The notes under the pieces: generated by a model
Databases searched by the model: none
Seen by the model: only the letters and a program-made list of their open reading frames with translations
Told to the model about the DNA's origin: nothing
Shown: positions 43,020 through 52,325 of the stretch, piece by piece
How the letters are laid out: each line of letters starts with the position of its first letter
Position numbering within the stretch: the first letter of the stretch is position 1
Assembly: GCA_016792805.1 (NCBI GenBank)
Contig: JAEUHX010000054.1
Location: 42,958 to 106,957 of the forward strand
Reading direction: 5' to 3'
Source: Planctomycetota bacterium
GTDB lineage: Bacteria; Planctomycetota; UBA1135; JACQFD01
DNA: 64,000 nt
Program-made: the position numbers and the translations under genes

Positions 43020-44705
43020 ATGCGCTCGACTCACCGAATTCTCCTCGCGCTCCCGTTTGGAGCTCTCGCCGTGTCCTCCACTGCATTGGCACAGATTCCC
43101 TACGGGGGGCAGGTGTTCCATCAGCAGCTTCCCTTCGGGCAGGATGCCGTCGGAGGTTCGATTCGAGCCTCGCTCACCGGCCAGAGTTCTCCCGATGTCG
43201 TAACGCTTATCGGAACTCAGCCGATACTGAGCGTCGCCCCGGGGCTCCACGATACATCTGTGCAGATTCCTGTGTCCGCAAATGACGTTGCAACACTTCC
43301 GGGAATGGGTCAGAACGGCCGCGATGCGCTTGCGCTCGTAAATACAAATGGAATCCAACTCTGGACATGGGATGTCCATACCCAGACGGGTCTCGCGGCC
43401 GGAGTTGGAAGTATGGAGTGGGCGGACGCCAGGTTGATTCGAGTCGCGGACCTGAACCAGGATGGTGCATTCGATTTCTGTGGAGTTGCCGCGAGTGGGA
43501 CAAAGGTCCTCGTCTCACTTCAGATCGCGGGGAGCTGGCCGCTCTTCGATACGCTAAGCATCGGATCACAAATCCACGACCTTACCGCAGCGGACCTCGA
43601 CGGCGACGGCCTCGCCGAGATCGCCATGGCTACCGACGACGGCCTGCAGATCTCGAGTATCGATGGAATCAACCGAAAGTCGTTCCCGCGTGCGGTCCTC
43701 GGCTCGTGGCTTCCCTTCGATAGCGTCGCGGTCCTCAGCGACGCCGTGATCGGCGACCGCATCGCTTGGCTCACCGTGGGAGGCACTCCTTTGGAGCAGA
43801 GGCTGCTCCTGATGGATCTGGCAGGTTCTACGGAGCCTCCCCTGAGCCTGACTCCGCTTCTCGAGGGCGTGAGCTTGGTCGCAGGAGACTTAACAGGAGA
43901 CGGCGCCGAAGAGCTGGTGATCGCCTCCCGGAGCATGGAGCAACACCTCGTGCTTCTCAATGTGAGTCTTCTCGGACCTGTGACGTTCGACCTCCTGAAC
44001 GCCAGCGTCTTGTTGCCATTCGGCGGCGGAATCCCCGACCACAATTATCGCGGCAGAGCTGCACTCCTGGATTCGGACGGCGACGGGGACCTCGACATCG
44101 CATTCGGTCGCAGCGGCGAGAGCAGGGAGTCGATTCTCGTCGTCAATAATGTTGTCGATGCGTTCTCGATCGCGCCGATGCCTCATTTCACGGAAATTGT
44201 GAGCACCACAGCTGGGCAGGCGTTGCGCATCACCATGCAGGATGGCCCCGAGAGTGCCAGCCGAGCGACCCATCTCGAAATCGTGGTCTGGCATCAGCCC
44301 GCATATCCCGGTCCGATTGAGCCCATCGCGCTCGGCCGCCAGCGCTTTGCCCTCGGCGCGTCCGGCGATTTCGCTCCGTTGCTCAATCATCCTCTGGATG
44401 TTGCATTTCGCATGCAGGTGCCGTCGAGCTCTGTTCAGATCTTCGAGATGCGTCCGGTTCGCATGGCCGCTGGGGCCGTCGTGGAGACCTTCGCAGGCTA
44501 CTTGGGTGCGTATTCTCCGCAGCTCTCGGTGCTCCAGCAGATGCAAGTTGACTTTTATGGTGTACTCTTCGACGGGATCACCAATCCGACACTGCAGGCG
44601 ATTCCCTTCCCTGACGATGGAGTGCTCATCGGAGGCTCCGTCCCGCGGCCAAACCTGGAGCCTACGTCCGGGGGCTCCTCCCCCGGGCCCGGGAGCGGCC
44701 ACTGA
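43020..44705 (+). CDS. Secreted FG-GAP/VCBS-like beta-propeller protein
   Basis: 561 aa from the ATG at 43020, with a signal peptide ending at STALAQ. Several FG-GAP-type units with calcium-binding-like loops are visible: ADLNQDGAFDFCG, ADLDGDGLAEIAMA, GDLTGDGAEELVIA and DSDGDGDLDIAFG. Such units build extracellular propellers for binding. The C-terminal 150 residues are a beta-rich domain and end in a Gly/Pro/Ser-rich tail. The last 44 bp overlap the end of the convergent CHAT gene. The partner and ligand are unknown. Confidence 0.8.
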   Translation: MRSTHRILLALPFGALAVSSTALAQIPYGGQVFHQQLPFGQDAVGGSIRASLTGQSSPDVVTLIGTQPILSVAPGLHDTSVQIPVSANDVATLPGMGQNGRDALALVNTNGIQLWTWDVHTQTGLAAGVGSMEWADARLIRVADLNQDGAFDFCGVAASGTKVLVSLQIAGSWPLFDTLSIGSQIHDLTAADLDGDGLAEIAMATDDGLQISSIDGINRKSFPRAVLGSWLPFDSVAVLSDAVIGDRIAWLTVGGTPLEQRLLLMDLAGSTEPPLSLTPLLEGVSLVAGDLTGDGAEELVIASRSMEQHLVLLNVSLLGPVTFDLLNASVLLPFGGGIPDHNYRGRAALLDSDGDGDLDIAFGRSGESRESILVVNNVVDAFSIAPMPHFTEIVSTTAGQALRITMQDGPESASRATHLEIVVWHQPAYPGPIEPIALGRQRFALGASGDFAPLLNHPLDVAFRMQVPSSSVQIFEMRPVRMAAGAVVETFAGYLGAYSPQLSVLQQMQVDFYGVLFDGITNPTLQAIPFPDDGVLIGGSVPRPNLEPTSGGSSPGPGSGH

Positions 44706-47298
44706 AGGCGAAGAGCAAGAGGGCACCCAACGCTACCGTGCCGAGGGCGGCGCCGACCCAGAGAGCGCCCTGCGGCTTCGAAGGCCTCGGCGAGAAGAGC
44801 GGCTTCTCACCGAGGCCCCACAATTGAAGAGCGCCCCAATAGTAAGGATGCTCCCAGCTCCCGCGAGAAGCGACCGCGCGCCGAGCCGCAACCATGGCCG
44901 CAGCCGGGTTCGCTCCGCGCTCGCGAAGCTCTTCGTGGAACGCCTCGAGAAATGCACAAGTAGCCGAGAGATCGAGGTCCGCTTTCGTGAGGATGACAGC
45001 ATCGGAACCGGAGCGAAGGTAGGCTCCACCGAGATGCTGCACCCCGTCGTCTCCGCGACGCAGCGGCGCGCGGCTCGTGCCGCAGCTCGCCAAGATCGCC
45101 AGCTCAGGAGCCGCAGACCGCTCGACGTCTTCACTAAAAACTGCTCCCTCTTCCCTCGGGTCGCCGGCCGCAAGCAGGATTCCCGGCGGCCGCGAGCGCG
45201 CGGAATCATACACCCCATGCGCGACAATACATAAAACGCGCGAACTTCCAGAGCCCTGAGCGAGCGTTCTCGCAGTAGCCTCCGCGCCCGAGTGACAGCT
45301 TGCCTCGTCGTACCAACGGCCGAGCCGGCTCAGCCGCCCGAGGAGATCGTCTGGGAACTCGGGAAGCCCTGGCCACCGAGCCCGTCCAGCCGCCGAGATC
45401 GCCGGCGCAACGAAAAGTGAGATCTCCTTGAGGTTCTCCCGAGGTGCGCGGCTCGCCCTGCGCCGAGCCAACCACAAAGCCACAGGGATCGATGGAGCCT
45501 CCTCGATCCGATGGGTCCAACCGAGCGGCTCGCCGCCGACGGGCAGAGATGCGAAGGGCACGCCCCCCATCAGCTCTCCACCCACGAGAAGCACGGACTC
45601 CCAATGTTCGAGCCGCTGCGCGATGGACCGCGGGAAAAGCAGCTTGGAGAGCGCGGCGAGTGGATCCCCATGCGGCACGGCGCCTCGGGCTGGCTTGCGA
45701 AACACCTCACGAGCGGCGCTGCGCGCGGCCACCTCGATGCGGTGCGACGCCGGGAGCGCGTTATAGTGAACTCCGTCGGTATCGATGGCGAAGGCGTGCG
45801 ACCGACCCGGAGCGGGAACAAATAGGAGAATCCCTCGCCCGGGCGCGACCAGGGCCCCCTGGACCTCTGCGAGGCTCCCAGCGGGGAGGTTCTCGGCGCG
45901 GGCGAGCGACCCCAGCGCCTGCGCCTTCAGGACTCCCTCCAGCGCTTTCCGCGTCCCGCGCTCCTCTCCTTCTGTTGCAACACATGAAGAGATCCACTCG
46001 CCGAGGATGCGCGTGCGATTTGCGTACTCAAGATAACCGAGGCCGCCAAGACGGAACGGAATGCGCTTCCACTGCTCCCCGAAGGCATCGACGATCTCCG
46101 TGTAGGACGCGAGGCGCGCGGGCAACGAAGCGCGCGCAGCCTCATTCCCCGCCTCGGCCTCCATCCTTGCAGCGCGCATTTGTAGCGACGCCACCGTCGC
46201 ACGGTGCGCCGCATCACCGAGATCGTCCGCGATCGCCGCAGCCGCCTCGATGCGCGCAGCCGCCGCCGCGAGGTCCGATCGATCCAATGCCAAAGTGGCG
46301 AGGGTCTCGAGCGCGCTCAGACGCACCGACTCGTCCAGAGGGCCGGGCGTCGACAGTTCCGCCGCGAGGCGATCTTCGATCGAACGCAAATCGGCTTCCC
46401 GATCTCGAAGGTCCTCGATCTCCCCAAGAATCTCAAAAATCCTCCAGCGGCGCAGCGGCTCCGGACCCGCAGCACCCATCCGGTTGTCCGAGATTGCCGC
46501 CTTCGCAACACGCCGAACTCCCTCCCAATCTTGAGCAGCGAGCATCAGGTGCGACTCGTGCAGCGCCGCTGCCACAAGTGGTATTCCGCCCGACTGCTCG
46601 GCGGCCTTCCTTTCTTGAGCAAACGACTCCGCCGCCTCATTCAGTAATCCGAGCTCAAGCTGCAGCTGCCCGCGATCTCCATAACATGTCGCGAGCAACG
46701 TGGAGGCTTGTGGATCCTCGGGATGAAGCATCGCCACTGCGGAATCCAGCGCTCGCTCCGCTTCGTCGAAGGCCCCCTGTCTGCGCGCGAGGGCTGCAAC
46801 CTCGAGCCAACAGTAAGGACTGAACAAACGCGACTGCAGGCGCGCTCCCCGCAGGAATAGAGACTTCGCCTCTTCGAAGGACCCCGAGTCGGTAAGGGTT
46901 CGCCCAAGATCCCACAGAAGAAGCGTTGCATTCTCGTGATCTCCTCTCCGCATCAGAGCTTGCGCGGAAGGCTCCAAAATCGCGGCGGGGTTCGCTCCCG
47001 GAATTGTTGCAAGCCACCGCGCGGCCGATGCGAATCCCGCGCTGAGCGAGCTTGAGCCGGACCGGCTCGTGCCGACCGCCCAGATCGCCAGTAGCTTCTC
47101 GTGCTCCTCCATCAGCGGAGCGGGCATTCCGAGCTTTGCCTGCGCCCGCGCACGCGCGATCCCTTGGGCGCGAAGTGCCTCGTGCGCCGGAAGTGAACAC
47201 GAAGCGACGACGAGCGTCAGCGCGGCGCCGAGCGCGAGGCGCGTGCCCGCGCCGATCCCAGGTCTTGCCGATCGACTCCGATCACACGCACTTCCCAT
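44662..47298 (-). CDS. CHAT-domain (caspase-like) TPR lipoprotein
   Basis: 878 aa from the ATG at 47298, which overlaps the anti-sigma gene by 82 bp. The signal LALGAALTLVVASC gives a lipidated Cys. Residues 100-500 are TPR-like helical repeats (for example GSFEEAKSLFLRGARL). From about 560 a CHAT peptidase domain follows, with the putative catalytic His in VLCIVAHGVYD and Cys in LAILASCGTSRAP; LRSGSDAVILTKADLDL and WGALQLWG complete the family pattern. A last hydrophobic helix and basic tail end the protein. CHAT proteases are relatives of caspases and separases. The operon places it under an ECF sigma factor. Confidence 0.85.
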   Translation of the reverse strand: MGSACDRSRSARPGIGAGTRLALGAALTLVVASCSLPAHEALRAQGIARARAQAKLGMPAPLMEEHEKLLAIWAVGTSRSGSSSLSAGFASAARWLATIPGANPAAILEPSAQALMRRGDHENATLLLWDLGRTLTDSGSFEEAKSLFLRGARLQSRLFSPYCWLEVAALARRQGAFDEAERALDSAVAMLHPEDPQASTLLATCYGDRGQLQLELGLLNEAAESFAQERKAAEQSGGIPLVAAALHESHLMLAAQDWEGVRRVAKAAISDNRMGAAGPEPLRRWRIFEILGEIEDLRDREADLRSIEDRLAAELSTPGPLDESVRLSALETLATLALDRSDLAAAAARIEAAAAIADDLGDAAHRATVASLQMRAARMEAEAGNEAARASLPARLASYTEIVDAFGEQWKRIPFRLGGLGYLEYANRTRILGEWISSCVATEGEERGTRKALEGVLKAQALGSLARAENLPAGSLAEVQGALVAPGRGILLFVPAPGRSHAFAIDTDGVHYNALPASHRIEVAARSAAREVFRKPARGAVPHGDPLAALSKLLFPRSIAQRLEHWESVLLVGGELMGGVPFASLPVGGEPLGWTHRIEEAPSIPVALWLARRRASRAPRENLKEISLFVAPAISAAGRARWPGLPEFPDDLLGRLSRLGRWYDEASCHSGAEATARTLAQGSGSSRVLCIVAHGVYDSARSRPPGILLAAGDPREEGAVFSEDVERSAAPELAILASCGTSRAPLRRGDDGVQHLGGAYLRSGSDAVILTKADLDLSATCAFLEAFHEELRERGANPAAAMVAARRAVASRGSWEHPYYWGALQLWGLGEKPLFSPRPSKPQGALWVGAALGTVALGALLLFAFSGRSRARGRSPRT

Positions 47299-47933
47299 TC
47301 GATCCGCGCCGGCAACGCTGCGGCCTGTGCCGCCGTCGGATTCCATCGGGACTCGCGCAGCCCCTTCTGAAGCATCAGCGGCCGCTCCGGCGCCGCAGGA
47401 TCCCAAATCCGCAGCTCGTAGGAACCACCTGCGGGTAGATCGGCGCGCCATTCAAATCGGTTGTACTCGGAGACCTCGCCAGCAGGCCACAGGTCAGCCA
47501 TGGCCGGACCCAAGGCGAAGTCGGGTGGGTTCGTGCTGTCCGCGTCGCTGCCGAGCCGATTCCAGGACAACCAGCCAATCCAGGCCAACACGACGGCGGC
47601 GACCGACGCCGCCGCACGAAGCCACAAGACGTGCGCTCTCGGCGGGGCGGCAGCCCGTGGCTCGCGAGCCAAAGCCTGGAGCTGCGACAGCACACGCTGC
47701 TCGGCGAGCGTCGGAACCTCACCCTGGGGAACCGGGTCGGGAGCGGCGCCGCGCCGCATCCAGGCTCCCTCGCGCTCGAGCGTCGCGACGCTCTCCAGCA
47801 TCTCAGTCAGCAGAATTTTGCACTCGGCGCAGGCGTGCGTTCGCGACAACACTTCGGGGGCATCCGCGGGAAGGTCTCCGACGATCACTTTTTCGAGCAG
47901 CGCCTCGTGTTCTTCCTGGTGAGTGCGGCTCAC
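47217..47933 (-). CDS. Anti-sigma factor-like membrane protein
   Basis: 238 aa; ATG overlaps the stop of the sigma gene (ATGA). THACAECK at about 32-39 supplies a HxCxxC zinc motif as in zf-HC2 anti-sigma factors. A hydrophobic segment follows at about 103-122 (WLRAAASVAAVVLAWIGWL), and the outer part (about 150-225) reads as a beta-sandwich domain. It should hold the ECF factor at the membrane until a signal releases it. The role is inferred from order, motif and topology. Confidence 0.82.
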   Translation of the reverse strand: MSRTHQEEHEALLEKVIVGDLPADAPEVLSRTHACAECKILLTEMLESVATLEREGAWMRRGAAPDPVPQGEVPTLAEQRVLSQLQALAREPRAAAPPRAHVLWLRAAASVAAVVLAWIGWLSWNRLGSDADSTNPPDFALGPAMADLWPAGEVSEYNRFEWRADLPAGGSYELRIWDPAAPERPLMLQKGLRESRWNPTAAQAAALPARIEWEVRVIGVDRQDLGSARARASRSAPR

Positions 47934-48517
47934 AGCGACTGTTCTCCTTGCCCGCCCGCGAGGATGCCGCGCAGCCGACTCACGGCGCGATAGTAGCGGG
48001 TCTTTACAGTATTCGGCGACCAGGAGAACCGCTCGGCGATCTGGTCAAATGTGAATTCCGAAAAGTGTTTCAATCGAAGAATAGTGGCATCTTCCCCGTC
48101 CAAACGCTGCAGCGCGCGCTGGAGCTTCTCACTCTCCGCAGGCGCGGCCGCTTCCGTCGCCGTCGCCGTCGCTGCGAAATCGATCTCTGCGTCCTTGTCG
48201 GAGGCACGGACAGGCAGCCGCCGGCGCTTGCGGAGCGAGTTCCAATACACGTGGACGCTCACCTGATAGGCCCACGTCTCGAGCAGAGATTCCCCCGAGA
48301 ACGTCGAGAGTTTCCTCCAGAGGACCGTGATGGCCTCCTGGCTCGCATCGGCGAGCTCGTGCTCATCGAGCGGAGAGCCAAACCGCCGGTTGGTGGCGGC
48401 CAGCATTCGTGGAACGCATCGCATGCGATCGAAAACTTGGTCGAGGGCCTCGGAGCTTCCGGCCAACGCGCGCTCCACGAGGAGCCGATCCTGATGATGG
48501 CGCTGCGGGTCGGTCAC
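47930..48517 (-). CDS. ECF-type RNA polymerase sigma factor
   Basis: 195 aa from the GTG at 48517; an ATG at 48601 would add 28 residues of unlikely composition right next to a tRNA gene. Region 2 (LADASQEAITVLWRKLSTF) and region 4 (FDQIAERFSWSPNTVKTRYY) are present, separated by an acidic Ala-rich linker. It is the first gene of the operon with the anti-sigma factor and CHAT protein. The promoter motif it recognises is not known. Confidence 0.9.
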   Translation of the reverse strand: MTDPQRHHQDRLLVERALAGSSEALDQVFDRMRCVPRMLAATNRRFGSPLDEHELADASQEAITVLWRKLSTFSGESLLETWAYQVSVHVYWNSLRKRRRLPVRASDKDAEIDFAATATATEAAAPAESEKLQRALQRLDGEDATILRLKHFSEFTFDQIAERFSWSPNTVKTRYYRAVSRLRGILAGGQGEQSL

Positions 48518-48617
48518 GAGGTGAATGTCTGCCGCGGTGCGAGGAGTTTCAGAATCCTTGGTGGCTTCGCACCTCAGCCAGTGGCGAGGGTGCCACCGCA
48601 TCCGTTCCGCGCCGCGA

Positions 48618-48704
48618 TGGTGCCCGAGGAGGGAGTCGAACCCACACTCCGGTGAGGGAAACGGATTTTGAATCCGTCGCGTCTGCCAGTTCCGCCACTC
48701 GGGC
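48618..48704 (-). tRNA. tRNA-Leu (anticodon CAA)
   Basis: 87 nt including an encoded CCA. Acceptor GCCCGAG pairs with CTCGGGC, followed by A and CCA. The anticodon loop is TTCAAAA, giving CAA. A long variable arm (TTCCCTCACCGGAGTG) and the GGGTTCGACTCCC T-arm fit a class II leucine tRNA. Confidence 0.96.
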
Positions 48705-48778
48705 AGGGGCGAAGAGACTCCCCGCCAGGCGCCTGCGATGCAAGGGGCCGGCGGGCGCTGCGTGGTGGGCGCGGGACG

Positions 48779-49597
48779 CTATTCGCGGAGGAGGCCGAGC
48801 AGCTCAGCGTGCAGGTCACCGTTGGTGGCGAGGATGCTCCGCCCCGTGGGCCAGCTCGGGCCACCCCGGAGGTCGGTCACCCTGCCCCCGGCCTCCGAGA
48901 CGAGAAGCCCGCCGGCCGCCACGTCATGCCGCTCGAGGTGGAGTTCCCAATACCCGTCGAATCGGCCGCAGGCCACGAATGCCAGATCGAGTGCGGCGCT
49001 GCCGAGCCGGCGGAGGTCGCGGCACCGCAGAAGCATATTTGTAAAATTGCCAAGATTATTGTTCTCGAGCTCCGCCCGCCGATATGGGAAGCCGGTGGCC
49101 AGCAGCGCATCGGCGAGAATCGCATTCGGCCGCACCGAGATGGATGCCCCGTTCCGATGGGCTCCGCCTCCCGCTCGCGCCGAGTAGAGCTCGCGCAGCG
49201 CCGGAGCAAACACCACGGCGACGCGTGGCGATCCCTGCACAAATCGGGCGATGGAAATTGTGAACTCAGGCAGCCCGTGCACAAAATTGGTCGTCCCGTC
49301 GAGTGGATCGAGATACCACACGGCACCCGACGCGCTGGCGAAGGGGCTCCCCTCCCGGCTCGACTCCTCTGCGTGGATCGCGTCGTCGGGAAACTTCGAC
49401 CGGATGCAATTCAGGAGGATCCGCTCCGAGGCGAGGTCGGCTGCAGATACGAGATCGCGTCGCACGGACTTCGTGCGGATCGCCGAGGGGTCGAGCCGCT
49501 CGTAATGGCGAAGGATCTCCGCGCCGGCGATCCGCGCGGCATCCTCGGCCGCAGCAAGCGCCCGGAGATCGTCCGCAGTATTCGCTGCTTCGCTCAT
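48779..49597 (-). CDS. Inositol monophosphatase (SuhB-like)
   Basis: 272 aa, the usual length. HAEESS, YLDPLDGTTNFVHG and GSAALDLAFVACGRFDGYWE give all metal and substrate residues of the classical inositol monophosphatases, more typical than the family member at 23.8 kb. It dephosphorylates inositol 1-phosphate or related sugar phosphates. It follows the carboxypeptidase gene by 10 bp on the same strand, so co-transcription is likely. Confidence 0.92.
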   Translation of the reverse strand: MSEAANTADDLRALAAAEDAARIAGAEILRHYERLDPSAIRTKSVRRDLVSAADLASERILLNCIRSKFPDDAIHAEESSREGSPFASASGAVWYLDPLDGTTNFVHGLPEFTISIARFVQGSPRVAVVFAPALRELYSARAGGGAHRNGASISVRPNAILADALLATGFPYRRAELENNNLGNFTNMLLRCRDLRRLGSAALDLAFVACGRFDGYWELHLERHDVAAGGLLVSEAGGRVTDLRGGPSWPTGRSILATNGDLHAELLGLLRE

Positions 49598-49607
49598 CGA
49601 GGCAACA

Positions 49608-51269
49608 TCATCGATCGTTCACTTCACGAAGCGCTCGCACGATGCGGTCCTCGTCAGGTTTGAATCCGCCGCCCTTGCGCTCGTCATAGTTTGTAATACA
49701 AGAGAACGCGATCGTCTCGCCCGACGCAGAGATCACATAGCCTGAAAGCGCCGTGGCGCCGTCGAGAGAGCCGGTCTTGGCGAAGAGGCGGCCCTGGAAT
49801 GCAGGCTCCAGGAAGCGCTTGCGCAGGGTGCCTCCGGCCTCGCCCCCCGACGCGAGCGAATCGCGGAATATTTGTGAATAGGGCGACCGAGCCATGGCAG
49901 TGAGAAGTTCAACCGTCGTCGCCGCCGAGAGCTTCGAATCGGCGGCGAGCCCCGACCCGTCCACGGCGCCGTAGCCCGAAGCGTCGACTCCCAGCCGCTG
50001 TAATGCGCCTCGAACCGCACGGACGCCGGCAGCGAAGGATCCCTCGCCCTCGAATCGCGCTCCGAGCGATTTCAACAACATGTCAGCGAAGAGATTGTCG
50101 CTTGCTTCATTGGTGACCTTCACGATTTCACGCAGCGGCACCTGGGAGGGGACGAGTACCAACACATGACTCGGAGCGAGTTCCCCTTCCGCAGCCCGTC
50201 GCAGCCCTCCCGAGACCAGGATCCCTCGATCGGCGAGCGCCGCAAGGAGAGCTCCGCCGAAAGTGAGGCCGGGCTGCAGCGAGTAGATCGTGGCTCCCGC
50301 CGAGGCACCCTTCGCGACCGACCCGGAAACTCGAATCTCATCGCCGGAGCGCGCGACGCGGATCGACGAAGCCGACCCCGGTGCGCCCACGCGAACTGTG
50401 GACTTCAACTCAAACAGAGTGCAGGGAGGGTCGAGCGAGACCTGCGCCCCGTCGGAATCGCCGCGCGCCGTGATCAAGAGGGCGTCGCGCTCCAAAAGAA
50501 GCGGGCCGACATCGAGCGCATGGGGCTCTCCCCGATCACGGCGCGGCCAGCCGGGGTGGTAGGGTTCATCCACAAAAAGCCGCTCGTCGAGTACCACTTT
50601 TCCGCGGATTGAGCGGATGCCGCGGCCCGCAAGCGCCGCGACGACGCGCCGGAGAAGCTCGGAACCCGAATCTCCAAATCCGTAGCGCGCGGTCCAGGTT
50701 GGATCGCCGCCGCCGATCACCCACAGATCTCCGTCGAGCACGCCGTCACGCACCGGAGCATCGGAAGCGAATCGCGTCTCAAACCGATGCTCCGGACCCC
50801 ACAAAGTCAGCGCGGCCGCCGTGGTGAAGAGTTTCGTATTCGACGCGCCGGAGAGCATCGCGGTCGGTCGGTGCTGCGCGAGGAGATCCCCCTGCTCGAT
50901 CGATCGGGCGAGGAGCGACACCTCACCGGCGCTGCGCACCACCTGCTTCCCCTTCTTCTTCGGGTTCTCCATCTCGGAAACGATTCCGAGCACCTCCCGA
51001 GATGCGACCGCCGCGGATCGTAGGCGTCCGAGCGAAGTCGGAATCAGAGAGGCGCTGCCGGCCTCCGGACCCGTTGGGGACTGCGGCGCGGTGTCCGATC
51101 TGCTGCCGTTCGCGGAGGCAGCCGACTGCCTAGAGGACCCGATGGATCGCGCCGAGGCTGGGAATGACCGGCTCAGCAGCGCAGCACCGCCGCCGACGGC
51201 GAGAACTGTGGCAGCGACCCAGCAGAGCCAGCCCCAGGAAATCTTACTCTTTCGGCCGCGCCGTGCCAC
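49608..51269 (-). CDS. dacB: D-alanyl-D-alanine carboxypeptidase, PBP4/DacB family
   Basis: 553 aa with an N-terminal membrane anchor (about 12-32) followed by a Ser/Ala-rich linker. The active-site serine motif is SNTK in LSGASNTKLFTTAAAL. The second motif is SDN in NEASDNLFADML, and KTG occurs in AKTGSLDGATALSGY. The large insert between SxxK and SxN is characteristic of class C PBPs such as PBP4. The enzyme trims peptidoglycan cross-links and stem peptides. Its presence supports a peptidoglycan wall. Confidence 0.93.
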   Translation of the reverse strand: MARRGRKSKISWGWLCWVAATVLAVGGGAALLSRSFPASARSIGSSRQSAASANGSRSDTAPQSPTGPEAGSASLIPTSLGRLRSAAVASREVLGIVSEMENPKKKGKQVVRSAGEVSLLARSIEQGDLLAQHRPTAMLSGASNTKLFTTAAALTLWGPEHRFETRFASDAPVRDGVLDGDLWVIGGGDPTWTARYGFGDSGSELLRRVVAALAGRGIRSIRGKVVLDERLFVDEPYHPGWPRRDRGEPHALDVGPLLLERDALLITARGDSDGAQVSLDPPCTLFELKSTVRVGAPGSASSIRVARSGDEIRVSGSVAKGASAGATIYSLQPGLTFGGALLAALADRGILVSGGLRRAAEGELAPSHVLVLVPSQVPLREIVKVTNEASDNLFADMLLKSLGARFEGEGSFAAGVRAVRGALQRLGVDASGYGAVDGSGLAADSKLSAATTVELLTAMARSPYSQIFRDSLASGGEAGGTLRKRFLEPAFQGRLFAKTGSLDGATALSGYVISASGETIAFSCITNYDERKGGGFKPDEDRIVRALREVNDR

Positions 51270-51302
51270 TTCGTGAGCTTCCGCTGCGTTCCTACAAATC
51301 GC

Positions 51303-52325
51303 TCAGCCGTGGGCCCGCCGATCGCCGTAGCCGTTCGGATGAGAGGAATGCCACGCCCAGGCGGAAGCTACAATTCTTTCGAGGTCCGAACTCTGCGGCT
51401 TCCAACCGAGCTGCGTGCGTGCCTTCGTCCCGTCCGCGACGAGGACGGCAGGATCGCCGGGACGGCGCGCTCCCACGCGCGCCGGAATCTTCTTTCCGGT
51501 CACTTTTCGTGCGAGATCGACGACCTGGGCGACGGTGTAGCCCTCCCCCGTTCCCAGGTTCATCGCACCGGACTTCCCGCCGGCCCGCAGATAATTGAGC
51601 GCGCGCCAATGGGCGTCGGCGAGGTCCTCGACATGGATGTAGTCGCGCACGCAGGTGCCATCGGAGGTCGGATAGTCATTTCCGAGAATGGTGATCGCAT
51701 CGCGCTTGCCCATGGCGGCGAAAAGCACGAGCGGGATCAAGTGGGTCTCCGGCTCGTGGTCTTCTCCGAGATCGCCAGCAGCTGCGGCTCCGGCGGCGTT
51801 GAAGTATCGCAGTGCCGCCCATCGCAGCCCGTGTGCGACCTCGTGGTCCGCGAGAGCCAGCTCGAACATCCGCTTGGTCATTCCGTACGGATTGATGGGG
51901 TTGTTGGGGTGGCTCTCGTCGATCGGGACCCGCACCGGCTCGCCGTAGGTGGCCGCCGTCGAGGAGAATACGATCGTCTCGCAGCCGGCCACGCGCATGC
52001 ATCGCAACAAAACCAGCGATGCTTCCACGTTATTTTTATAGTACTTTCCGGGGTCGGCGACGGACTCACCGACGAGACAGTTCGCCGCGAAATGCAACAC
52101 TGCCTGCGGCTTCGTCTCGAGGAAGCAGCGAAGGAGCGCCGCTTCATTGTGCAGATCGATGCGCGCAAGCGTGACGTCGGTCGGCAGCGCGCCGACGTGT
52201 CCTTCGCTCAGATCGTCGACCACAACGACCTCCACTCCGGACTTGCGAAGCAGCCGCACCGTATGCGACCCGATGTAGCCGGCGCCGCCGGTCACAAGGA
52301 CTTTTGTGTAGGGAGCAACGGTCAC
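51303..52325 (-). CDS. galE: UDP-glucose 4-epimerase
   Basis: 340 aa from the GTG at 52325, which overlaps the preceding stop (GTGA). VLVTGGAGYIGSHTVRLL binds NAD; FSSTAATYGEP and YGMTKRMFE supply the catalytic Ser, Tyr and Lys; the YFNAAGA region and GDPAVLVAD complete the sugar-nucleotide site. It interconverts UDP-glucose and UDP-galactose for cell-surface polysaccharides. It is the last gene of a tight group aroA - TPR/HEAT lipoprotein - galE. Confidence 0.96.
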   Translation of the reverse strand: MTVAPYTKVLVTGGAGYIGSHTVRLLRKSGVEVVVVDDLSEGHVGALPTDVTLARIDLHNEAALLRCFLETKPQAVLHFAANCLVGESVADPGKYYKNNVEASLVLLRCMRVAGCETIVFSSTAATYGEPVRVPIDESHPNNPINPYGMTKRMFELALADHEVAHGLRWAALRYFNAAGAAAAGDLGEDHEPETHLIPLVLFAAMGKRDAITILGNDYPTSDGTCVRDYIHVEDLADAHWRALNYLRAGGKSGAMNLGTGEGYTVAQVVDLARKVTGKKIPARVGARRPGDPAVLVADGTKARTQLGWKPQSSDLERIVASAWAWHSSHPNGYGDRRAHG

